Shown piece after piece: positions 1-5,478 of a stretch of DNA of 10,915 bases (position 1 is its first letter; each line of letters starts with the position of its first letter). The notes under the pieces are model-generated. The model did no database searches. It was not told where the DNA came from and worked only from the letters and a program-made list of their open reading frames with translations. The translations under genes were made by a program, and so were the position numbers. Where the stretch lies: positions 1 to 10,915 of the forward strand of contig JAUIAA010000043.1 in assembly GCA_030425715.1 (NCBI GenBank), written 5' to 3'. This DNA comes from Bacteroidia bacterium. GTDB taxonomy: Bacteria; Bacteroidota; Bacteroidia; Flavobacteriales; Flavobacteriaceae.

Positions 1-25
1 TTGGTACAAATAATTAATAACTAAC

Positions 26-1165
26 ATGAAGCTAGACATTATCGCAGGGGCAAGACCCAACTTTATGAAAATAGCCCCAATCATTGAGGCTTTGTCTAAA
101 GTAAATGATAAAATACAATACAGGTTAATCCATACAGGGCAGCATTATGACAAGAAGATGTCGGGTAACTTTTTTGAGCAATTAGGTATTCCAGAGCCAG
201 ATGTAAACTTAGAAGTGGGTTCTGGTACACAAGCGGAACAAACTGCCCGTATCATGGAGCGTTATGAATCCTTGTTACTTAACTGTCATTCCGAACGAAG
301 CGATAGCGAAGTGTGGGAATCTCCTGTTTTAGAATCGACTTTTACTGGAATGGCCGATTGGGTTTTAGTAGTAGGCGATGTAACTTCTACCATGGCTTGT
401 AGTATTGCGGCCAAAAAGTTGAACGTTGGAGTAATTCATGTTGAAGGAGGTATCCGTTCTAACGATTTAACGATGCCAGAAGAGATTAACCGTATGGTAA
501 CCGATAGCATTACGGATATTTTTTATACAACTAGTGAAGTAGCAAATGAAAATTTACGTCAATTAGGACATGCTGAAAGTAAAATTCGTTATGTAGGGAA
601 TACCATGATTGACACTTTGTTAAAAAATATGCCTCGATTTACCCAGCCAAAGACCTGGAAAAAGCATAATTTACAAGCAAAGGCTTATTTCGTAATGACC
701 TTACACCGCCCAGCCAACGTAGACGAAGAAGCCCAATTGAAAAACTTGATTGATGAGATCGTAAAAGGTGCTAAAGGTATGCCTATCGTATTTCCAGTGC
801 ATCCTCGTACGGCAAAAATATTACAAGGCATTGGTATTGAAGCTCCAAACCTACATATGGTCGAACCCTTGGGCTATTTGGAATTTAATTATTTGGTACA
901 ACATGCCTTTGCTGTTGTTACGGACTCTGGAGGAATCACAGAAGAAACTACTGTGATGAAAGTACCATGTATGACCTTAAGGGATAATACCGAGCGACCA
1001 GAAACCATTACCATTGGCACCAATGAATTGGTAGGAACAAATCCAGATAATGTAGCACCGTTTATGGAAAAATTACATAATGGCGATTGGAAAGCTGGAG
1101 AAATTCCGCATCTATGGGATGGGCATACCGCTGAAAGAATAGTGGAGGATTTGCTTAGGCTCTAA
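26..1165 (+). CDS. wecB: UDP-N-acetylglucosamine 2-epimerase (non-hydrolysing), with in-frame repeat insertion
   Basis: Cytoplasmic enzyme interconverting UDP-GlcNAc and UDP-ManNAc, supplying ManNAc-type sugars for surface polysaccharide. The 379-residue protein has the GT-B-like epimerase landmarks: GARPNFMK (residues 8-15, Arg10), HTGQHYD (36-42), VGDVTST (116-122, Asp118), HVEGGIRS (138-145, Glu140), PEEINRM (151-157), TLHRPANVD (225-233), PVHPRT (257-262) and TDSGGITEET (299-308). In E. coli WecB, the equivalents of Arg10 and Asp118 are residues 10 and 95, so this protein carries about 20 extra residues between them. The extra stretch includes NCHSERSDSEVWESPV (86-101), encoded by a dispersed repeat (285-323) and placed between a helix and the strand entering VGDV. 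All recognised motifs survive, so the enzyme is probably active. The ATG at 26 gives the expected N-terminus. No promoter is visible in the 25 bases upstream, so it is probably a distal gene of an operon beginning outside the window. Confidence 0.95.
   Translation: MKLDIIAGARPNFMKIAPIIEALSKVNDKIQYRLIHTGQHYDKKMSGNFFEQLGIPEPDVNLEVGSGTQAEQTARIMERYESLLLNCHSERSDSEVWESPVLESTFTGMADWVLVVGDVTSTMACSIAAKKLNVGVIHVEGGIRSNDLTMPEEINRMVTDSITDIFYTTSEVANENLRQLGHAESKIRYVGNTMIDTLLKNMPRFTQPKTWKKHNLQAKAYFVMTLHRPANVDEEAQLKNLIDEIVKGAKGMPIVFPVHPRTAKILQGIGIEAPNLHMVEPLGYLEFNYLVQHAFAVVTDSGGITEETTVMKVPCMTLRDNTERPETITIGTNELVGTNPDNVAPFMEKLHNGDWKAGEIPHLWDGHTAERIVEDLLRL
285..323 (+). repeat. Dispersed palindromic repeat copy R1, inside wecB
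   Basis: The 39-bp copy starts GTCATTCCGAAC, has the core CGAAGCGATAGCGAAG and ends GGGAATCTC. It aligns with intergenic copy R3 (1245-1282) over nearly its full length. Its ends ATTCC and GGAAT are inverted repeats. It is translated in frame as part of wecB without a stop codon. Confidence 0.75.
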
Positions 1166-1172
1166 GGAATAT

Positions 1173-1213
1173 TGTCATTTCGTCCCGATAGTTATCGGGA
1201 TTGGTCGAGATGA
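1173..1213 (+). repeat. Palindromic repeat copy R2
   Basis: A 41-bp hairpin-forming unit just after the wecB stop. Outer arms GTCATTTCG and CGAGATGAC pair almost completely. The inner arms form the perfect palindrome TCCCGATA-GT-TATCGGGA (1183-1200). It is homologous to R7 (1765-1800), sharing GATAGTTATC and GGATTGGTCGAGA. No T-run follows, so it is not a typical intrinsic terminator, although it could still stabilise the wecB mRNA 3' end. Confidence 0.75.
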
Positions 1214-1244
1214 CTTTGATTTGGATGGAATAAAAAACTATCCA

Positions 1245-1282
1245 GTCATTTCGAGCAGAGCATAGCGAAGTCGAGAAATCTC
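1245..1282 (+). repeat. Palindromic repeat copy R3
   Basis: A 38-bp unit starting GTCATTTCGAGC, with core ATAGCGAAG and end CGAGAAATCTC. It aligns closely with R1 inside wecB. The outer arms are ATTTC and GAAAT here and ATTCC and GGAAT in R1, a compensatory change that keeps pairing. It lies about 70 bp upstream of the preferred GIY-YIG start. Confidence 0.75.
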
Positions 1283-1303
1283 AAATTAGGCACACAATGA
1301 ATA

Positions 1304-1345
1304 AAATCTCTCCTCCCAATAGTTATTGGGGGAAGCTGAGAAATC
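1304..1345 (+). repeat. Palindromic repeat copy R4, abutting the GIY-YIG gene
   Basis: The unit contains the perfect palindrome CCCAATA-GT-TATTGGG (1315-1330) and ends with GAGAAATCC, matching the tail of R3 except for the last bases. Compared with R2, the stem has G-to-A on one arm and C-to-T on the other, so pairing is kept. It lies a few bases before the likely ATG of the GIY-YIG gene. Confidence 0.7.
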
Positions 1346-1353
1346 CAAATGAA

Positions 1354-1644
1354 ATGGATACTTATTTTGTTTATATCCTTACTAATAAATCAAAATCTAC
1401 TATCTACATTGGAGTTACCAATGATTTAGTTAGAAGGCTAGATGAACATTCAGCAGGGAAAGGTTCTGTATTTACCAATAAATATAAACTAAAATATTTG
1501 ATGTATTTTGAAAAATTTGATGTTGTAGAAGAAGCCATTACTCGTGAAAAACAATTGAAGAAGTGGAACAGAGCCAAAAAAGAAGATTTGATAAATGAAC
1601 AAAATCTGGATTGGAATTTTTTAACATTGAGCGATTTAGTATAG
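1354..1644 (+). CDS. Small GIY-YIG nuclease domain protein (YhbQ/URI-like)
   Basis: A stand-alone GIY-YIG domain of 96 residues. Visible motifs are YFVYIL (4-9) and IYIGVTNDLVRRLDEH (17-32), giving the two tyrosine-containing strands, the catalytic-type Arg27 and His32, and then REKQLKKWNRAKK (64-76) with the likely metal ligand Glu65. The C-terminal NLDWNFLTLS matches the NPxWxDL-type end of small YhbQ-like proteins, so the domain is full length. An ATG at 1297 would add 19 residues, but those are translated from repeat R4, so I prefer the ATG at 1354. Repeats flank the gene on both sides and split it from the polysaccharide genes around it. Family members are DNA-structure or homing-type nucleases. 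The actual substrate is unknown, and action on the neighbouring repeats is only a hypothesis. Confidence 0.85.
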   Translation: MDTYFVYILTNKSKSTIYIGVTNDLVRRLDEHSAGKGSVFTNKYKLKYLMYFEKFDVVEEAITREKQLKKWNRAKKEDLINEQNLDWNFLTLSDLV

Positions 1645-1650
1645 GAGCTA

Positions 1651-1700
1651 GTAAATCTCTCCTTCCGATAGTTATCGGGAGAAGCATAGAGTAATCTCTA
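1651..1700 (+). repeat. Palindromic repeat copy R5
   Basis: Seven bases after the GIY-YIG stop. It contains AAATCTCTCC as in R4, then the palindrome CTTCCGATA-GT-TATCGGGAG (1662-1681, one G-T wobble), and a degenerate tail including GAAGCATAGAGTAATCTC. It may supply a 3' hairpin to the nuclease transcript. Confidence 0.65.
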
Positions 1701-1721
1701 ATTGGGAACACGGTGGCTGTG

Positions 1722-1746
1722 ATCTCTCGACGCTGGTCGAGATGAC
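1722..1746 (+). repeat. Short palindromic repeat R6
   Basis: The inverted repeat TCTCGAC-GCTG-GTCGAGA (1725-1742) has perfect 7-bp arms and is followed by TGACC. It resembles the fused outer ends of R2 and R3 without the middle, as if the central portion had been lost. Confidence 0.6.
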
Positions 1747-1764
1747 CATGGTAAGAGCATTGTT

Positions 1765-1800
1765 GTTTCGCGCTGATAGTTATCAGGATTGGTCGAGAAG
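1765..1800 (+). repeat. Palindromic repeat copy R7
   Basis: It matches R2 through TTTCG, GATAGTTATC and GGATTGGTCGAGA. The palindrome is CTGATA-GT-TATCAG (1773-1786). Relative to R2, a C-G pair has become T-A on both arms. It ends about 48 bp before the aminotransferase ATG. Confidence 0.7.
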
Positions 1801-1847
1801 ATATAGAAAAAATAATCTTCAATTTACCATTCAACAATATTTAACAC

Positions 1848-2963
1848 ATGAAAGAAAAAATCTGGTTATCCTCACCGCACTTAACAGGTGAAGAACAAAA
1901 ATACGTAACCGAAGCATTTGAAACCAATTGGGTGGCACCTCTTGGTCCTAATGTTAATGGTTTTGAACAAGATATTTGCAACTATACAGGAGCACAATTC
2001 TGCTCAGCTTTAAGCTCTGGTACCGCAGCCATTCACTTAGCCTTGATATTGTTAGATGTAGCACAAGAGGATGAAGTATTGGTTTCTACTTTTACTTTTT
2101 CGGCTACGGTAAATCCAATTCGTTACCAAAAAGCGATTCCTGTTTTTGTAGATTCTGAAAAAGACACATGGAATATATGTCCAGAACTGCTCGAAAAAGT
2201 AATTAAAGATAGAATTGCCAAGGGGAAAAAACCGAAAGCACTTGTTTTAGTACACCTATATGGGATGCCATCTAAAATGGAAGAAATCCTACATATTGCA
2301 CAATATTATGACATTCCTGTAGTAGAAGATGCCGCCGAAGCCTTGGGGTCTACCTATAAAGGGCAAGCCATGGGAACGTTCGGAGAAATAGGTATTTATT
2401 CTTTTAATGGCAATAAAATAATTACCACCTCTGGTGGTGGAGCTCTGGTATCGAATAATGAAACTTATTGTAAAAAAGCTACTTTTTTGGCCACACAAGC
2501 CAGAGATGAGGCACCACATTACCAGCATTCACAAATTGGATATAATTACCGAATGAGTAATATTGTAGCTGGTATTGGTCGTGGACAAATGGAAGTACTT
2601 GATAATAGGGTAGCAGCAAGACGTAGGCACTACGAGTATTATAAAAACGCTTTAAAGGATATAGATGCCATCACTTTTGTGGAAGAACCTGCTGGTTTTT
2701 ACAGCAATAGATGGTTAACTACGATTTTAACAAATAGCTTTCAAACTAGAGAAAAAATAAGATTGGCTTTGGAAAAAGAGGGTATAGAATCTCGTCCTTT
2801 ATGGAAACCCATGCACCAACAACCTGTTTTTGAAACATATCCAGCATATATTAATGGAGTTTCTGAAGATCTATTCCAACGCGGACTCTGTTTGCCAAGC
2901 GGTTCTAACCTTAGTGCAGAAGATTTAAATCGCATAACAAATAAAATTAAATCGCTATTTTAA
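1848..2963 (+). CDS. DegT/DnrJ/EryC1/StrS-family PLP-dependent sugar aminotransferase
   Basis: A cytoplasmic fold-type I PLP enzyme that transfers an amino group to a nucleotide-linked keto sugar for glycan synthesis. The 371 residues have the family hallmarks: an N-terminal IWLSSPHLTGEE segment, SSGTAAIHLAL (56-66) for the PLP phosphate, VVEDAAEALGS (158-168) with Asp161 facing the pyridine nitrogen, and YSFNGNKIITTSGGGALVS (184-202) with Lys190 as the Schiff-base lysine. GYNYRMSNIVAGIGRGQ and the ESRPLWKPMHQQPVF region near the C-terminus are also typical. Length is normal. The sequence is reminiscent of the PglE/EpsN-like aminotransferases that make 4-amino sugars, but the substrate cannot be fixed. 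It lies downstream of wecB in the same direction, separated by the repeat/GIY-YIG insertion, and ends before a strong hairpin terminator. Confidence 0.93.
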   Translation: MKEKIWLSSPHLTGEEQKYVTEAFETNWVAPLGPNVNGFEQDICNYTGAQFCSALSSGTAAIHLALILLDVAQEDEVLVSTFTFSATVNPIRYQKAIPVFVDSEKDTWNICPELLEKVIKDRIAKGKKPKALVLVHLYGMPSKMEEILHIAQYYDIPVVEDAAEALGSTYKGQAMGTFGEIGIYSFNGNKIITTSGGGALVSNNETYCKKATFLATQARDEAPHYQHSQIGYNYRMSNIVAGIGRGQMEVLDNRVAARRRHYEYYKNALKDIDAITFVEEPAGFYSNRWLTTILTNSFQTREKIRLALEKEGIESRPLWKPMHQQPVFETYPAYINGVSEDLFQRGLCLPSGSNLSAEDLNRITNKIKSLF

Positions 2964-3060
2964 AGCACTAAAGCCTTAATATAGGTATAGGTTCTAGTTA
3001 AAATTACTTCAAATAAACTGAGAGCCCTGAACCTTTCCGAAGTGCCTCATTAGTTTAAAA

Positions 3061-3092
3061 AAAATCTCGAGGTTAAATTACCTCGAGATTTT
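3061..3092. terminator. Bidirectional intrinsic terminator between convergent genes
   Basis: A perfect 13-bp stem, AAAATCTCGAGGT (3061-3073) with ACCTCGAGATTTT (3080-3092), and a 6-nt loop. An A-run precedes it and a T-run follows, so it can act on both strands. It serves the aminotransferase (plus) and the exported protein at 3123-3848 (minus). The rest of 2964-3122 shows nothing else recognisable. Confidence 0.85.
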
Positions 3093-3122
3093 TAACTTTT
3101 ACAGTTTATGTAATAGCATTAA

Positions 3123-3848
3123 TTAGTTACATTTACCATCTACAATAATATCAATTCTACCATTTTTCTCTCCTGTTTTTCTACACTGTTTCGTTTTGCT
3201 ATTATACCAAGTCTTTACATTTCTACCTTGACTATAAGTATCTTTATACATTTTATGAAAACCTCTTCGTTCTAATTCTCTATATGCATTATGTGCATTC
3301 CAACCTTTTAAATCTTCAGTAGGTATTTTTGAGCCATAGTAGTTATTATTATTTCCATTATAGTCACCATAATTTCTGTCTGGATTACGGTGTCTTTCTG
3401 CTACCCCAGCACTAAACCCATTACCATATTCTCGCTTATCACTTGAATTACCATAGGCATTGTAACTTCTGTTATGTAAACCATCTTGAAACCCTTTTTC
3501 ATAACTATCATGATTATTATAGTTGCTATAATTCGAATAATCATTGCCTCCGTTAGAATTTTTACCGCAATCTGGCGGTAAGGTTTTTACAATTGCACTA
3601 ATTCTACCGTCTACAGTTCTAACAGAAATACACTTTCTTTTACTTGATTTCCACCAATAGGCATAAATACCTTCTCCACTTTGATCAGATTTAATAAATT
3701 GATATCCTCTATCTATTAGTTCATTTTCTGCTGAACTAGCTCTAACACCTACAAGGCTTTGTAAATTTTGAGCAAAAGTATTACCTGTACTTAATACCAA
3801 AAAAGCTAACAATAGCAATTGGCTAATTTTTAAATGTTTTGATTTCAT
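3123..3848 (-). CDS. Exported protein with two copies of a cysteine-containing module and an Asn/Tyr/Gly-rich linker
   Basis: I do not recognise a named family. Residues 1-26 are a signal peptide (hydrophobic LLLLAFLVLS, cleavage likely at TFA|QN). Residues 30-94 and 180-240 look like two copies of one module. Both show Leu, Gly, an AxxELxxRG[YF] helix, a W[WY]xS strand, K[QK]C, GRIxxIV and a closing Cys. Each has two cysteines (73/94 and 222/240), suggesting one disulfide per module. Between them (about 95-178) lies a polar linker rich in Asn, Tyr, Ser and Gly. The linker holds two related short motifs, YEKGFQDGLHN (116-126) and YGNGFSAGVAER (141-152). It is probably a monocistronic periplasmic or surface protein. 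A TAGCTTTA box at 3881-3888 (minus) resembles the Bacteroidota -7 element. Function is unknown; the module could bind peptides or carbohydrate. Confidence 0.8.
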   Translation of the reverse strand: MKSKHLKISQLLLLAFLVLSTGNTFAQNLQSLVGVRASSAENELIDRGYQFIKSDQSGEGIYAYWWKSSKRKCISVRTVDGRISAIVKTLPPDCGKNSNGGNDYSNYSNYNNHDSYEKGFQDGLHNRSYNAYGNSSDKREYGNGFSAGVAERHRNPDRNYGDYNGNNNNYYGSKIPTEDLKGWNAHNAYRELERRGFHKMYKDTYSQGRNVKTWYNSKTKQCRKTGEKNGRIDIIVDGKCN

Positions 3849-4028
3849 AGTTATATGTTAATTTGGTTTTAAAAAAAATCTAAAGCTAATATAAAAAAAT
3901 ATGGTATGTTATTGCATATTTTAAGATAAATTAGAAATGCAAACTACCTATTTCTTAGGTTATAATAAGTGTATGCGTTGGAGATTTCCAATTTGAAGAC
4001 CTGAAATTGCTTTAATCGAAAAGAATTT

Positions 4029-4047
4029 CCCGTACGCTTGCGTCGGG
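4029..4047 (+). repeat. GC-rich hairpin R8
   Basis: CCCG-T-ACGC, a TT loop, then GCGT-CGGG: an 8-bp stem interrupted only by one bulged T. It is strikingly GC-rich for this A/T-rich neighbourhood and lies 15 bp before repeat R9. Confidence 0.55.
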
Positions 4048-4062
4048 GTTTCCGTTGAACTT

Positions 4063-4107
4063 GTCATTCCTGTGAACCTGCCTGCCGGTAGGCAAGAACG
4101 GGAATCT
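4063..4107 (+). repeat. Palindromic repeat copy R9
   Basis: It has the same ends as R1 (GTCATTCC at the start, GGGAATCT at the finish) around a different centre. The centre is the hairpin TGCCTGCCGGTAGGCA (4079-4094), self-complementary apart from one G-T pair. This central motif belongs to a type commonly dispersed in Bacteroidota genomes. Confidence 0.65.
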
Positions 4108-4153
4108 AAATAACAAATTTCGGTTTTTGGCCTAAAGGCTAAAGTGTGATGTA

Positions 4154-4171
4154 TTGAGCTTGTCGAAATGA
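4154..4171 (-). repeat. Partial repeat end R10, reversed
   Basis: TTGAGCTTGTCGAAATGA on the plus strand is the reverse complement of a TCATTTCGACAAGCTCAA end. It matches the TCATTTCGA start of R3 in the opposite orientation. Only one arm is present. Confidence 0.5.
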
Positions 4172-4186
4172 AACTAGAGGAAAATA

Positions 4187-4200
4187 CCCCTGTCCTGGGG
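4187..4200 (-). terminator. Weak terminator-like hairpin after the CarboxypepD_reg protein
   Basis: CCCC (4187-4190) and GGGG (4197-4200) flank a 6-nt loop. On the minus strand the hairpin is followed by TATTTTCC. The stem is short and the T-run is broken, so this is a weak candidate for the end of the 4251-5078 transcript. Confidence 0.35.
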
Positions 4201-4250
4201 ATAGTTAGGTTCAAGAAATTTTTTATTTCAAGTACCTGAATAGTTTGTTA

Positions 4251-5078
4251 TTAGTATACAGAGTCCTTAATGTGAATGATATCTTTTTTAACGGTTCCTT
4301 TTTGTATGGCTCTGTAATTTTCGTAGCACTCTAAAAGTGCCTCTACGATTTGTAAATCACTAGCTTTGTTGATGAACCTTCCTGAATAATTACATTCTGT
4401 TAACAAATCATTCAATTCTTTTTTACTCATGTCTAAATAGTCCATCATAATTTCTCTGCTGTACTTTTGCTCCATGATGTTTCGCATTTGATCGCCCTCT
4501 TTTAGCTTTTTTAAGCGCTCCATTTCTTTGGGCTTTTTTCCTAATTTTTTGTACCAAAAATCAACTGGATTAAAAATGGCAGACATGGTAGAGCTATATT
4601 GTCTATTACTGCTACCTACTTCATAAGCTTGTGGTAAACCGTTAATGTGAATTCTGCTATAAGAATCTTCAGGAACGTTTTTAGCATCAATTACCAAAAC
4701 GCCAATCAAATTGTGTGATTTTACGGTAACTTCATCTATATTTACTACCTTTTCATGAATTGCAATTTCCAATTCATTACCCTTTAGTAAGTCGTTAGTA
4801 ATTTTTAATTTTATAGATTGGTAACCAATATAAGATATAAAAATAGTGTCATTTGCCATGGCAGGAACTTCAAATTCACCATTGCTATTAGTTATGGTAC
4901 CTTTTACCGAATTCAAATTTATAACGTGAGCACTTTGCAATGGAAGCTTATCTTCAATACTTATAATCCTACCTTTTAACGGACTAATGGTGTCACTTTT
5001 TTTATTTGCCGTTGGGTTTTGTGCAAAAATTTGGGCTTGAAAAGCAATAATAAGAAGGGTAAAAATGATTTTTCGCAT
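4251..5078 (-). CDS. Exported protein with CarboxypepD_reg-like domain
   Basis: The 275-residue protein starts with a signal peptide, MRKIIFTLLIIAFQAQIFAQ, cut probably after Ala19. Residues about 34-100 form a beta-sandwich of the CarboxypepD_reg-like type: LKGRIIS, then SAHVINLNSVKGTITNSNGEF, then IFISYIGYQSIKL. This fold sits at the N-terminus of many SusC-like TonB receptors, and the following NIDEVTVKS recalls the approach to a plug domain. No plug or barrel follows. Instead there is an unrecognised half with KKLGKKPKEMERLKKLKEG and a helical C-terminus with two cysteines. Similar short proteins are frequent in Flavobacteriia, without a known role. I chose the ATG at 5078; a TTG two codons earlier is less likely. 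It stands alone, downstream of tRNA-Leu on the same strand. Confidence 0.85.
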   Translation of the reverse strand: MRKIIFTLLIIAFQAQIFAQNPTANKKSDTISPLKGRIISIEDKLPLQSAHVINLNSVKGTITNSNGEFEVPAMANDTIFISYIGYQSIKLKITNDLLKGNELEIAIHEKVVNIDEVTVKSHNLIGVLVIDAKNVPEDSYSRIHINGLPQAYEVGSSNRQYSSTMSAIFNPVDFWYKKLGKKPKEMERLKKLKEGDQMRNIMEQKYSREIMMDYLDMSKKELNDLLTECNYSGRFINKASDLQIVEALLECYENYRAIQKGTVKKDIIHIKDSVY

Positions 5079-5145
5079 GCGCAATGATACTAATAATAAT
5101 ACAAATTATATAATAAATAATTGTGAAAACAGTCAAAACATTTTG

Positions 5146-5230
5146 TGCACATGACAGGATTTGAACCTGCACATCTTAAACAGATACCAGCCCCTCAAGC
5201 TGGCGCGTCTACCAATTCCGCCACATGTGC
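5146..5230 (-). tRNA. tRNA-Leu (anticodon GAG)
   Basis: An 85-nt cloverleaf read on the minus strand. The acceptor arms GCACATG and CATGTGC pair fully and the discriminator is A. The D arm includes AATTGGTAGACGC. The anticodon stem CCAGC/GCTGG encloses the loop TTGAGGG, giving anticodon GAG. There is a long variable arm as expected for Leu, and a T-loop GGTTCAAATCC. The CCA end is not encoded. Confidence 0.95.
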
Positions 5231-5242
5231 TTTTTAGTGATG

Positions 5243-5250
5243 CCAATCTA
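5243..5250 (-). promoter_or_regulatory. Possible -7 box for tRNA-Leu
   Basis: TAGATTGG on the minus strand matches TAnnTTTG at five of six fixed positions. It would start transcription about 6 nt before tRNA-Leu. It overlaps the last base of the T-run of the tRNA-Lys terminator. No good -33 box is visible. Confidence 0.35.
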
Positions 5251-5281
5251 AAAAAAAATCCACCTAATTTAGGCGGATTTT
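5250..5281 (-). terminator. Intrinsic terminator after tRNA-Lys
   Basis: On the minus strand, AAAATCCGCCTAA folds back on TTAGGTGGATTTT, with one G-U pair and a very short loop. A run of nine T follows directly. It lies 14 bases beyond the tRNA-Lys 3' end and just before tRNA-Leu. Confidence 0.75.
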
Positions 5282-5294
5282 CTTTAAAAATTAG

Positions 5295-5367
5295 TGACCG
5301 GGCTGGGGCTCGAACCCAGGACCCTCTCCTTAAAAGGGAGATGCTCTACCAACTGAGCTACCAGGTC
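5295..5367 (-). tRNA. tRNA-Lys (anticodon TTT)
   Basis: A 73-nt cloverleaf on the minus strand with D arm GCTCAGTTGGTAGAGC, anticodon loop CTTTTAA (anticodon TTT) on stem TCTCC/GGAGA, T arm CTGGGTTCGAGCCCCAG and discriminator A. The acceptor arms GACCTGG and CCCGGTC pair at six of seven positions, with an unusual T-C mismatch at pair 5-68. CCA is not encoded. Confidence 0.94.
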
Positions 5368-5381
5368 AATTAATTCGGATG

Positions 5382-5411
5382 CAAATATACTACCAATTAT
5401 TAATAATACAA
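5382..5411 (-). promoter_or_regulatory. Bacteroidota housekeeping promoter for tRNA-Lys
   Basis: On the minus strand, TTG (5411-5409), a 19-nt spacer and then TATATTTG (5389-5382), a full match to TTG-N19-TAnnTTTG. Transcription would begin about 7-10 nt before tRNA-Lys. Confidence 0.7.
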
Positions 5412-5435
5412 GGCTTTTTTTAAATTTTTTTTAAG

Positions 5436-5443
5436 GATATTTG
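5436..5443 (+). promoter_or_regulatory. Possible -7 box for shikimate kinase
   Basis: GATATTTG matches TAnnTTTG except at the first base. It lies 35 bp before the preferred ATG. The region upstream is a poly-T tract without a clear -33 TTTG. The arrangement is divergent from the tRNA-Lys promoter. Confidence 0.35.
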
Positions 5444-5478
5444 CAGTGCTAAAATACTGCGCTAAAAATCAAATTTTT

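Larger units (their letters stand above)
3849..4250. other. Gene-free stretch containing a second repeat cluster
   Basis: I see no credible gene in these 402 bases. Next to 3848 is the A/T-rich leader of the exported protein. From about 4029 to 4200 the composition is richer in GC and holds several hairpins and repeat copies listed separately, plus GCCT-AA-AGGC at 4130-4139. The small open frame across it is largely a translation of the repeats. Confidence 0.7.

Noticed and set aside
1173..1213. R2 as the intrinsic terminator of wecB
   Set aside because: The hairpin is strong but no T-run follows, and homologous copies lie in other positions, including upstream of genes. A repeat is the better explanation.
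1173..1800. Possible CRISPR array in the repeat cluster
   Set aside because: The units differ in length and sequence, are irregularly spaced and are interrupted by a gene. No cas gene is present.
1538..1837. Open frame of 99 codons on the minus strand
   Set aside because: It overlaps the end of the GIY-YIG gene and runs through repeats R5-R7. Its composition follows the repeats.
3960..4214. Open frame of 84 codons on the minus strand
   Set aside because: It runs through repeats R8-R10, contains repeat-derived peptides such as CLPAGRF, and has no family resemblance or leader. It is probably not a gene.
5161..5373. Open frame of 70 codons on the plus strand
   Set aside because: It is a translation of the antisense of both tRNA genes and the terminator between them.
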